From Legionellales bacterium (GTDB taxonomy: Bacteria; Pseudomonadota; Gammaproteobacteria; Berkiellales; Berkiellaceae): a stretch of DNA of 5,338 nt. Positions 1 through 5,338 of the stretch are shown here, piece by piece. Under the pieces are notes generated by a model. That model was not told the origin of the DNA and did not search any database. It worked only from the letters and a program-made list of their open reading frames with translations. The stretch covers positions 1-5,338 of the forward strand of contig JAHFQF010000163.1 of assembly GCA_023266435.1 (NCBI GenBank), given 5' to 3'. How positions within the stretch are numbered: position 1 is the stretch's first letter; each line of letters begins with the position of its first letter. The translations under genes were made by a program, and so were the position numbers.

Positions 1-348
1 CGCCATGGCTCTATCAATGATCAGCTCGCGTTGCCGCCCCTCAATGAGTGAAAGCTGCTCTAGCTCCATTAAAAAACCACGCACCTCGGCACAAAGCTTT
101 CGACATTCTTCAGTGGTGTACACACGTGAGCCACCATACCCACCATGTGCCAGGACTGGAGCCCCCTCGCCACTAGAAATCTCTGACAGCTCTCCAAGCC
201 AATCAAATGCTTTGTTAATGTCCGTTAATGAAAAACCCGCTTCTTGCAGTTCGGTGGTTATGGTCTCCTCATCGTTTGCCAAGCAACTATCGCAGTTTAG
301 ATAGTTGTCAAACAGAAAGTCCAGTACGTCCAGCATGTTTTCATTCAT
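1..348 (-). CDS. smg: Smg family protein (DUF494), 3' end cut by window edge
   Basis: The visible 116 codons are the N-terminal three quarters of a Smg/DUF494 protein; the E. coli protein is about 157 residues, so roughly 40 codons lie beyond the left edge. From memory of E. coli Smg, the N-terminus (MLDVLDFLFDNY, residues 5-16) matches the family start MFDVLMYLFE. The central R-V-Y-T-T-E-E-C segment (about residues 73-80) matches R-I-Y-T-P-E-E-C, followed by RGFLMELEQL and an E-L-I-I-D-R segment near the cut. The protein is acidic and soluble, with no signal peptide or membrane segment. Its molecular function is not established; it is conserved beside dprA in many gammaproteobacteria. The start chosen is the ATG at 348, with GAGG at 357-360 spaced 8 nt. 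That Shine-Dalgarno overlaps the dprA stop region and only 5 nt separate the genes, so translational coupling to dprA is likely. An in-frame ATG at 336 is a possible shorter start. Confidence 0.9.
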   Translation of the reverse strand, partial: MNENMLDVLDFLFDNYLNCDSCLANDEETITTELQEAGFSLTDINKAFDWLGELSEISSGEGAPVLAHGGYGGSRVYTTEECRKLCAEVRGFLMELEQLSLIEGRQRELIIDRAMA

Positions 349-353
349 AACAA

Positions 354-1508
354 TTACCTCGGCACTTTGGCGTATCCACCAGGTACTGGCGCAATGAGAC
401 CTGATAACATCAAGCTCCCCAGCGCTAAGTTGACCTGTTGAATGGATAGGCCGGTTTGATCCACCACCCAGTCAATAGACGTCATTTCCCATCCAATGGA
501 CTCTTCTACTACTTGTTCAAAAGGAGAGAGTAGATCTATTGGTTCGCTTTTTTTGGCTTCATTTAACGGTTGATTTTTATGAGATTCCTTTTGTTGATAT
601 TTGCCACCTCCCTGCTGCACAGAAAAAGAGCGAAAACTCGCACTGGTCAGGATGTCTTCCAAGACATCTACCAATTGTGCGCCTTCTTTAATTAAATGAT
701 GACAACCCTCATAGGCTTTACTACCAGAAAATCCAGCCATAGCAAAGACATCTCGATTTTGCTCTAAGGCAAACTGGGCAGTGATCAGCGCGCCACTCTT
801 GATGGGCGCCTCTACGACCAATACTGCTTTAGATAAACCTGACACAATGCGATTTCGCCGCGCAAAGTCCTTAGGCGCGGGAAACTGCTTGGGTGGCAAC
901 TCTGATACCAGCGCACCTTCGCAAGCAAGTAGCTTTTCGGCTAATTTGCGATTTTGTGCTGGATAAATATTGTCTAGACCACCAGCCAGTACCGCCACAG
1001 AAACACCACCCTCTGTTGCAACGGCGCCCAGATGGGCTTGGGCATCAACCCCTAAGGCCAGCCCAGAAGTAATGGTGATCCCATAGCCTGCCAGCGCTTT
1101 CGAAAACTCAAATGCTTGATGTAGTCCCTTGTGAGTTGCTTTGCGCGTACCAACCACCGCAATTTGAACAGCAGACAGCGAGACGGGGTTGCCTTGTACA
1201 AACAACAGCTGTGGCGCGCCATATGTCTCGCGCAATAAAGCAGGGTATGCAGGGTGATTCCAATCCAGCAACACATTACCGCCTGTCTCGCGCCACCGCA
1301 TAATGTCATCCACAAGCGGCCAGTTAGGCGTGGGGTTCGTTTTGCATTTTAACAGGGTATATAACAGAGGGCTGAACTGATTAGCATTAAAAAAAGTGTG
1401 CAATGAGGGATCCTTGCTTTGAAGCGCAGCAAGTGTCACCGGCCCCACCCCTGGGAACGACCATAATGCAATTAGCCGTTGTAAATACCCCTCTCGCCCT
1501 GGATGCAT
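354..1508 (-). CDS. dprA: DNA-processing protein DprA (Smf), RecA loader
   Basis: DprA binds incoming single-stranded DNA in the cytoplasm and helps load RecA during natural transformation; in non-competent species its role is less clear. The 384-residue length fits the gammaproteobacterial form (E. coli Smf is about 374). An N-terminal helical HhH/SAM-like region (about 1-75, with FPGVGPVTL at 18-26) is followed by the Rossmann-like domain. Family motifs visible there are VVGTR (118-122), SGLALGVDAQAH (148-159), LAGGLDNIYPAQN (174-186), ARRNRIVSGLS (216-226), SGALITA (238-244) and GCHHLI (268-273). R122 in the GTR motif sits where an Arg of the ssDNA-binding pocket lies in Helicobacter DprA (inference from motif alignment). 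A polar Gln/Lys-rich linker (about 297-322) leads to a C-terminal winged-helix domain (about 325-384, typical of the longer forms). The start is the ATG at 1508, with AAGGA at 1513-1517 spaced 4 nt and GGAG at 1519-1522 as an alternative. It is probably cotranscribed from tsaP, 59 bp upstream, and into smg. Confidence 0.96.
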   Translation of the reverse strand: MHPGREGYLQRLIALWSFPGVGPVTLAALQSKDPSLHTFFNANQFSPLLYTLLKCKTNPTPNWPLVDDIMRWRETGGNVLLDWNHPAYPALLRETYGAPQLLFVQGNPVSLSAVQIAVVGTRKATHKGLHQAFEFSKALAGYGITITSGLALGVDAQAHLGAVATEGGVSVAVLAGGLDNIYPAQNRKLAEKLLACEGALVSELPPKQFPAPKDFARRNRIVSGLSKAVLVVEAPIKSGALITAQFALEQNRDVFAMAGFSGSKAYEGCHHLIKEGAQLVDVLEDILTSASFRSFSVQQGGGKYQQKESHKNQPLNEAKKSEPIDLLSPFEQVVEESIGWEMTSIDWVVDQTGLSIQQVNLALGSLMLSGLIAPVPGGYAKVPR

Positions 1509-1567
1509 ACCGTCCTTACTCCCCCCGATTTTTTTCTTTCATCTTTATAGTATCGTACTCTTACAGT

Positions 1568-2614
1568 TTAATGCGTCCAAGCCATGATTTCATCTTGAAC
1601 TGTAATAAAATCTTTTGACTCTGTCACCAGGGCATAACTTGCTTTATCAAAGACACGAAAAACCAGGGCTGTCCCTACTTGTACTTTAGGATACTGTGTA
1701 TCCGCGGGTATCTCATGTCGTAAGCGCACAGGGACTTTAGTGCTTGGCTTGCAGATAGCTAAAATATCACCCGCTTGCCGACCAAAATCTTTACCCCCAT
1801 TGATCGTCACAATGCTATATTGTCCAACTTGCTCAATGCCCTCTAAAACAGACAAAATTCGTCCTTCTGCTTGTTTTTCAGGATAACGCAATAAAAAGTT
1901 GGCATCGACAGCTTTCTTTTCACTGGGTAACAAATAACTGCCCAAAGCGACTTCTTTAAAAGACTTTGTCAGATAAAAAATGGATGGCTCGCCTCGTTTC
2001 TCTAAGCGCGCATGACCGATGATCTGCGCTTCCACACCTAATGTGCCACGGCTCTGCGGATCTTGTAGTATTTTGCCTGGTATAAATACATCGTATTCTA
2101 TGGGTTGATCCGCGGTGATACCTTGCACAAACAAATAACTGCCTTGCCCCACACTGAAGTGCTCCCCTTCAAAGCCGATGATTTTAGCCGCTTGCTGCAG
2201 ATCTGCTTCTGGTAGGATGCGAGATTTATTTAAAAATGGGCTAATGACAGGCATGGGGATCGCTGGGATAGCGCTTTCTATACTTTCAGCACGCACTGTG
2301 GGAGTCAACTGTACAGATTGCAGCGCTAATTTACTAATGGTGATTTGATCGGCGCTCTCAACGACCTCTAACACATCACCAGGGTATAATACGGCTTCAG
2401 CGTCGTTTTGTGGTAAAAAAACTTTAGGCCATAGCGCAGGATCAGCCAATAATTTTTGTGCGACCCCAAAGACAGTATCCTGCTCCTTGACCTGATAGCG
2501 TTTTGCTTTAATAGTGTCGCCGATTGCAAGCTGGCAAGGAAGCAGCATGATGATTGACAGGCATATCAAATGTGCGATTTGCTTTACTTTTCCCTGTCTG
2601 GCTTTATGCACCAC
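1568..2614 (-). CDS. tsaP: Exported LysM-domain protein, TsaP-like (type IV pilus secretin-associated)
   Basis: This 348-residue protein has the architecture of TsaP/PA0020, a periplasmic LysM protein that links the type IV pilus secretin ring to peptidoglycan in Neisseria and Myxococcus. A Lys/Arg-rich N-terminus and hydrophobic core (about 12-31, IAHLICLSIIMLLPCQLAIG) form a Sec signal peptide, probably cleaved near residue 32. Cys27 follows LLP, a poor lipobox, so lipidation is unlikely. A single LysM domain follows at about 39-85, with Y-x-V-x-x-x-D-T-V near its start and Y-P-G-D-V-L-E-V at its end. The middle part (about 120-240) is less recognisable. The C-terminal part (about 250-345, with QVGQYSIVTINGG at 262-274 and G-D-I-L-A-I) resembles the FlgT C-terminal type domain of this family. 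Position immediately upstream of dprA is the same as for PA0020, which supports the call. The pilus role is transferred from homologues and no pilus gene is in view. Confidence 0.8.
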   Translation of the reverse strand: MVHKARQGKVKQIAHLICLSIIMLLPCQLAIGDTIKAKRYQVKEQDTVFGVAQKLLADPALWPKVFLPQNDAEAVLYPGDVLEVVESADQITISKLALQSVQLTPTVRAESIESAIPAIPMPVISPFLNKSRILPEADLQQAAKIIGFEGEHFSVGQGSYLFVQGITADQPIEYDVFIPGKILQDPQSRGTLGVEAQIIGHARLEKRGEPSIFYLTKSFKEVALGSYLLPSEKKAVDANFLLRYPEKQAEGRILSVLEGIEQVGQYSIVTINGGKDFGRQAGDILAICKPSTKVPVRLRHEIPADTQYPKVQVGTALVFRVFDKASYALVTESKDFITVQDEIMAWTH

Positions 2615-2618
2615 GGAA

Positions 2619-2626
2619 CCCCTTCT
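2619..2626 (-). promoter_or_regulatory. Ribosome binding site selecting a GTG start for tsaP
   Basis: Read on the minus strand, AGAAGGGG lies just upstream of two consecutive GTG codons (2614-2612 and 2611-2609). Its AAGG core is 6 nt from the first GTG and 9 nt from the second, so either could initiate. No in-frame ATG occurs until inside the signal-peptide core (Met23), where starting would destroy the basic n-region. A GTG start is therefore the sensible choice, and the first one was used here. Confidence 0.6.
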
Positions 2627-2648
2627 ATTGTGTTATCGAACTAAGAGG

Positions 2649-2677
2649 TTGAAATATGATATGCTCTCTTTCATATG
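2649..2677 (+). promoter_or_regulatory. Candidate promoter region for fmt
   Basis: A good -35-like TTGAAA (2649-2654, 5 of 6) is followed after 17 nt by CATATG (2672-2677, 3 of 6), leaving about 20 nt of leader. An alternative -10 with a better match, TATGAT (2655-2660, 5 of 6), has only a weak TTATCG (2633-2638) at 16 nt upstream. fmt is the first gene of the rightward direction, so a promoter must lie between 2615 and 2705. Which hexamers are used cannot be decided by reading. Confidence 0.3.
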
Positions 2678-2685
2678 TAGCACAA
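2656..2685 (-). promoter_or_regulatory. Candidate sigma70-type promoter for the tsaP-dprA-smg unit
   Basis: On the minus strand a -35-like TTGTGC (2685-2680, 3 of 6 consensus) is followed after 18 nt by a -10-like TATCAT (2661-2656, 5 of 6). Transcription would begin near 2649, leaving a leader of about 35 nt before the GTG start. The gap is the only upstream non-coding space of the minus-strand unit, so a promoter is expected here, but the -35 match is weak. Its -10 box overlaps sequence that could also serve the opposite direction. Confidence 0.4.
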
Positions 2686-2705
2686 ATTAGCGAGAATCCC
2701 AAGTC

Positions 2706-3668
2706 ATGTCGGTCTTAAAACAGCCTCCTTTGCGTGTTATTTTTGCAGGCACGCCAGAATTCGCTTGTTCAAGCCTAGCTGCCTTACTTTCAAGCCATCA
2801 TGCAGTCGTGGCAGTCTTGACGCAAGAAGATCAACCGCATGGCCGAGGACTCAAAACCACCCCCAGCCCCATCAAGCAACTTGCGACAATACATCAGGTA
2901 CCCGTGCTAACACCGGCCTCTTTAAAACACCACGCCGTGCAAGCTCAGCTAGAAAGCTATGCGCCTGATTTATTGGTGGTGGTTGCTTACGGAAAGTTAT
3001 TGCCTTTGCCTATTTTAAATTTACCACCCTATGGCTGCTTAAATGTCCATGCCTCTTTGCTACCACGCTGGCGTGGCGCAAGCCCCATTCAGCAAGCCAT
3101 ATTGCATGGAGACACACAAAGCGGCATTAGCTTAATGCAAATGTCCCTAGGCTTAGATGAGGGACCTGTGCTCGCTCAAGCCCCCCTCGCGCTGACGCCT
3201 ACAGAAACGGCTCAGTCTTTGCACGATAAATTAGCAATTTTAGGTGCTAACTTGCTAATAGAAACACTGGCTGACTTGCCCGCTCAGCTGAAGAAAGCCG
3301 CGCCTCAACCCACTCAAGGCGTTACTTACGCACCCAAAATTACCAAAACAGATGGCGGCATCCACTGGGAGTCCACCGCACAACAGATTGATCAGCAAGT
3401 TCGTGCTTTCACTCCCTGGCCCACAGCCTATACCCAGCTAAATCAAACCTTAGTAAAAATACATGCTGCTCAACTTGCTATACAACACTCTTCCGAGCCA
3501 GCAGGTACCATCGTTGCCCATACGGATCATGGTATAGTTGTCCAGACTGGCGCCGGATGCTTAGAAATCGTGTCTGCTCAACTGCCCGGAAAGAAACGCA
3601 TGTCCATGACAGAAGTGCTGCGTGGACATCAGGCACTTTTTCAGGTCGGCACTATTTTGGGAAAATAG
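2706..3668 (+). CDS. fmt: Methionyl-tRNA formyltransferase
   Basis: Fmt transfers the formyl group of 10-formyl-tetrahydrofolate to Met-tRNA(fMet) in the cytoplasm, producing the bacterial initiator tRNA. The 320-residue length matches the family (E. coli 315). The N-terminal formyltransferase fold opens with VIFAGTPEFA (11-20). HGRGLKTTPSP (45-55) corresponds to the loop that contacts the tRNA acceptor stem. The catalytic triad is visible as Asn113 and His115 in LNVHASLLPRWRGA (112-125) and Asp151 in MSLGLDEGPVL (146-156). The C-terminal tRNA-binding domain follows a YAPKITK-D-G-I-W segment (208-221) and carries FTPWPTAY (235-242) and PGKKRM (284-289). An in-frame TAG at 2688 leaves ATG 2706 as the only sensible start; the Shine-Dalgarno is weak (GAGA at 2692-2695). 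It faces away from tsaP. The def gene that normally precedes it, and rsmB that normally follows, are not here. Confidence 0.98.
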   Translation: MSVLKQPPLRVIFAGTPEFACSSLAALLSSHHAVVAVLTQEDQPHGRGLKTTPSPIKQLATIHQVPVLTPASLKHHAVQAQLESYAPDLLVVVAYGKLLPLPILNLPPYGCLNVHASLLPRWRGASPIQQAILHGDTQSGISLMQMSLGLDEGPVLAQAPLALTPTETAQSLHDKLAILGANLLIETLADLPAQLKKAAPQPTQGVTYAPKITKTDGGIHWESTAQQIDQQVRAFTPWPTAYTQLNQTLVKIHAAQLAIQHSSEPAGTIVAHTDHGIVVQTGAGCLEIVSAQLPGKKRMSMTEVLRGHQALFQVGTILGK

Positions 3669-3672
3669 CTTT

Positions 3673-3703
3673 TTGACTCGGGTTGCAATGTTCATGCTAT
3701 GTT
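3673..3703 (+). promoter_or_regulatory. Candidate promoter for trkA-trkH
   Basis: In the 72-bp gap after fmt, TTGACT (3673-3678, 5 of 6 match to -35) is followed after 19 nt by TATGTT (3698-3703, 4 of 6), preceded by TGC (3695-3697) as in an extended -10. Transcription would begin near 3710, about 30 nt before trkA. The spacing is longer than ideal. No hairpin followed by a T run separates fmt from trkA, so read-through from fmt is also possible. Confidence 0.4.
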
Positions 3704-3740
3704 TAATGGTATTACTAAAACAGGTTAATCAAAAACAACC

Positions 3741-5111
3741 ATGAACATTATTATTCTCGGCGCAGGCCAGGTAGGCAGCTCGCTAGCCCAAACATTAGTC
3801 TCTGAAAATAACAACATCACCATCGTTGATCGACTGGATACGCAATTAACCCGCTTGCAAGAACATATCGACATTCGCACGATTTGTGGCAATGCCTCCT
3901 CCCCTCAAGTACTACTGGCCGCAGGGATAGAAAATGCCGATTTATTGATAGCTGTAACCAGCTCTGATGAAACCAACTTGGTTGCTTGCCATATTGCTTA
4001 TACGCTATTCCATACACCCACTAAAATTGCACGCATTCGTTCAGCAGATTATTTAGACTATCCACAGTTATTTGGTAATGCTGCTTTTTCTGTAGATGTC
4101 CTAATCAGCCCTGAATTACTGCTCACACAATACATCGCTAAATTGATTGAATACCCTAGCGCATTACAAGTCTTGGATTTTGCGGATGACCAATTGAAAT
4201 TAGTTGCTGTCAAAGCGCTCCCTAATGGACCACTCACAGGCAAAGCACTCTCCTCATTACAAGAAGACATGCCTGACATACAAGCGCGCGTAGTTGCCAT
4301 TTTTCGCCACAATGTTTCACTGTCCTTAGGCCCAGAAACACTGATTCAGCCCTATGATGAAATTTTCTTTCTAGCCGCCCCGCAACATATTCAAGCGGTC
4401 ATGGCAGAATGGCGTCGACTCGATGCGCCAGGTCGCTCCATCATCATTGCTGGGGGCGGGAATATCGGTTTAGGAACTGCAGCTGCTTTACAGCATGACT
4501 TTCATGTAAAAATCATCGAAAAAAATCCCGAACGCTTAGACTTGTTATCAACACAGCTTGAAAAAGTGATTGTGCTTGAAGGTCACGCAGCCGATAAACA
4601 GCTCTTGATTGAAGAAAATATCGATCAAACAGACATTTTCTGTGCTGTGACCAATAATGATGAAATCAACATTCTCTCTGCCATGCTAGCAAAAAGACTG
4701 GGTTGCCGAAAAGTATTGGCTTTAGTCACTCAGCACAGCTATGTAGAAGTCATTGATGGCGGTGAAATAGACATCGCCATTTCCCCACAGCAAGCAACCA
4801 TTGGCAGCTTGTTGCAACATATACGCAAAGGCGACGTGGTTAAAGTTCATGCATTACGCCACGGAGCAGAAGCCATTGAGGCCGTTGCACACGGAGATGA
4901 ACACACTTCCCAAGTTGTTGGTCGGCGCGTTAAAGACATTCAATTTCCCAGAGGAACACTGATCGGAGCCATCGCAAGGCAAAATGAGATCGTGCTGGAT
5001 GTAGAGGACTGTATTATTAAACCGGACGACCATGTCATCTTATTCGTCAGTGAAAAAAAACACATTCGACAAGTGGAAAAGTTATTTCAGGTCGATGTGG
5101 CTTTTATGTAA
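3741..5111 (+). CDS. trkA: Trk system potassium uptake protein TrkA, NAD(H)-binding gating subunit
   Basis: TrkA is the peripheral cytoplasmic regulator of the Trk K+ uptake channel; its paired RCK units bind nucleotides and gate TrkH. The 456 residues match E. coli TrkA (458) and show the full two-fold repeat. RCK_N 1 begins at residue 2 with GAGQVG (7-12) and the acidic Asp30 at the end of the second strand, followed by ADLLIAVTSSDETN (66-79). RCK_C 1 is about 144-225. RCK_N 2 begins near 233 with GGGNIG (238-243) and Glu260, followed by DIFCAVTNNDEINI (298-311). RCK_C 2 is about 370-455. Both nucleotide-binding motifs look intact. The start at ATG 3741 puts the glycine motif at the family position; an in-frame TAA at 3726 excludes upstream starts. 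There is no recognisable Shine-Dalgarno at normal spacing (AGG lies 16 nt away). trkH follows after 12 nt, so the regulator and its channel are probably cotranscribed. Confidence 0.98.
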   Translation: MNIIILGAGQVGSSLAQTLVSENNNITIVDRLDTQLTRLQEHIDIRTICGNASSPQVLLAAGIENADLLIAVTSSDETNLVACHIAYTLFHTPTKIARIRSADYLDYPQLFGNAAFSVDVLISPELLLTQYIAKLIEYPSALQVLDFADDQLKLVAVKALPNGPLTGKALSSLQEDMPDIQARVVAIFRHNVSLSLGPETLIQPYDEIFFLAAPQHIQAVMAEWRRLDAPGRSIIIAGGGNIGLGTAAALQHDFHVKIIEKNPERLDLLSTQLEKVIVLEGHAADKQLLIEENIDQTDIFCAVTNNDEINILSAMLAKRLGCRKVLALVTQHSYVEVIDGGEIDIAISPQQATIGSLLQHIRKGDVVKVHALRHGAEAIEAVAHGDEHTSQVVGRRVKDIQFPRGTLIGAIARQNEIVLDVEDCIIKPDDHVILFVSEKKHIRQVEKLFQVDVAFM

Positions 5112-5123
5112 GCGAGCACCCGC

Positions 5124-5338
5124 ATGCAAATCGCAGTGATCATCAAAATTCTCGGAATGCTTATCATTTTATTTGGCTGCTCTTTTTTCCCTCCAATTTG
5201 CGTAGATCAATGGTACCATGAGGGCCATAGTCAGCCCTTTTTCTATGCCTTTTTGATTACAGCTCTCTTAGGCCTTCTGTGTTGGCTCCCCTATCGCAAA
5301 AAAAATATTGATCTCAGCGCACGAGATGGTTTTTTGAT
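5124..5338 (+). CDS. trkH: Trk system potassium channel TrkH, N-terminal part (cut by window edge)
   Basis: The open frame continues past the right edge; 71 full codons of an expected roughly 480 are present. TrkH is the membrane K+-conducting subunit that partners with TrkA. The visible part holds two hydrophobic segments, about residues 3-22 and 38-56, separated by a short polar loop containing DQWYHEG (28-34). After the second helix come a basic cluster (Y-R-K-K, 57-60) and SARDGFL (65-71), matching the conserved S-R-E-G-F-L segment before the next helix in E. coli TrkH (from memory). ATG 5124 is 12 nt after the trkA stop; the Shine-Dalgarno is weak (GCGAGC, 5112-5117), which fits translation coupled to trkA. 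An A8 run (5298-5305) lies in the coding sequence and could be prone to slippage or sequencing error. The related protein TrkG/KtrB is an alternative, but direct linkage to trkA and the family match favour TrkH. Confidence 0.92.
   Translation, partial: MQIAVIIKILGMLIILFGCSFFPPICVDQWYHEGHSQPFFYAFLITALLGLLCWLPYRKKNIDLSARDGFL

Noticed and set aside
5..304. Plus-strand open frame of 99 codons opposite smg
   Set aside because: Its product is Ser/Pro-rich with no recognisable family, and it lies entirely antisense to a well-supported Smg sequence; a shadow frame.
1519..1540. C6 and T7 runs between tsaP and dprA, considered as a terminator
   Set aside because: There is no stable hairpin, and on the transcribed minus strand the runs are G and A, not a U tract; the G-rich part probably contributes to the dprA ribosome binding site.
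1552..1580. Possible minus-strand promoter for dprA (TTGGAC at 1580-1575, 17 nt, TACGAT at 1557-1552)
   Set aside because: The spacing is ideal, but the -35 matches at only 3 of 6 positions and the -10 at 4 of 6, partly inside tsaP; too weak to list as a feature, though an internal promoter is not excluded.
1403..1618. Plus-strand open frame spanning the dprA start and the tsaP end
   Set aside because: It overlaps two well-supported genes on the other strand, and its hydrophobic middle comes from the T-rich stretch at 1529-1550; no good ribosome binding site.
3661..3740. Terminator after fmt
   Set aside because: The only symmetry is a very short AAAA-TAGC-TTTT at the stop codon; no GC-rich stem precedes a T run.
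1..5338. Mobile element, CRISPR array, defence system or other undescribed system
   Set aside because: All open space is filled by conserved housekeeping families with short gaps. No transposase, direct-repeat array, tRNA, inverted terminal repeats or foreign-looking base composition was seen.

Overview
The window looks like a chromosomal housekeeping segment of a gammaproteobacterium of moderate GC content. The gene content (smg, dprA, a LysM protein of TsaP/PA0020 type, fmt, trkA, trkH) matches the conserved neighbourhood that in Pseudomonas and enterobacteria contains smg/dprA, def, fmt, rsmB and trkA. The lineage cannot be fixed from sequence reading alone. A Legionellales-like or related group is a weak guess based on general protein character and base composition.

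Layout. The left half is on the minus strand and reads right to left: tsaP-like (GTG start, 2614 down to 1568), dprA (1508 to 354) and smg (348, running off the left edge). The smg start lies 5 nt after the dprA stop and its Shine-Dalgarno overlaps the dprA end, so this is probably one transcription unit. A 91-bp divergent intergenic region (2615-2705) separates it from the plus-strand half: fmt (2706-3668), a 72-bp gap with a promoter candidate, trkA (3741-5111), and the 5' part of trkH (from 5124, running off the right edge). Coding density is high, no gap exceeds about 91 bp, and I see no RNA gene, mobile element, CRISPR array, attachment site or convincing terminator.

How the genes work together. 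The left unit combines a putative type IV pilus secretin-associated periplasmic protein (TsaP) with DprA, the loader of RecA onto incoming single-stranded DNA. That suggests DNA uptake and recombination, though both genes also occur together in genomes not known to be competent. The right unit holds Fmt, which formylates initiator Met-tRNA, followed by the TrkA/TrkH potassium uptake pair (cytosolic NAD(H)-binding gating subunit and membrane channel).

The main peculiarity is what is absent. def (peptide deformylase), usually just upstream of fmt, and rsmB (16S rRNA m5C967 methyltransferase), usually just downstream, are both missing from their expected slots. The flanking genes are intact and closely spaced. 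I found no sign of a previously undescribed system; this is mostly an ordinary region with a rearranged or trimmed gene order.
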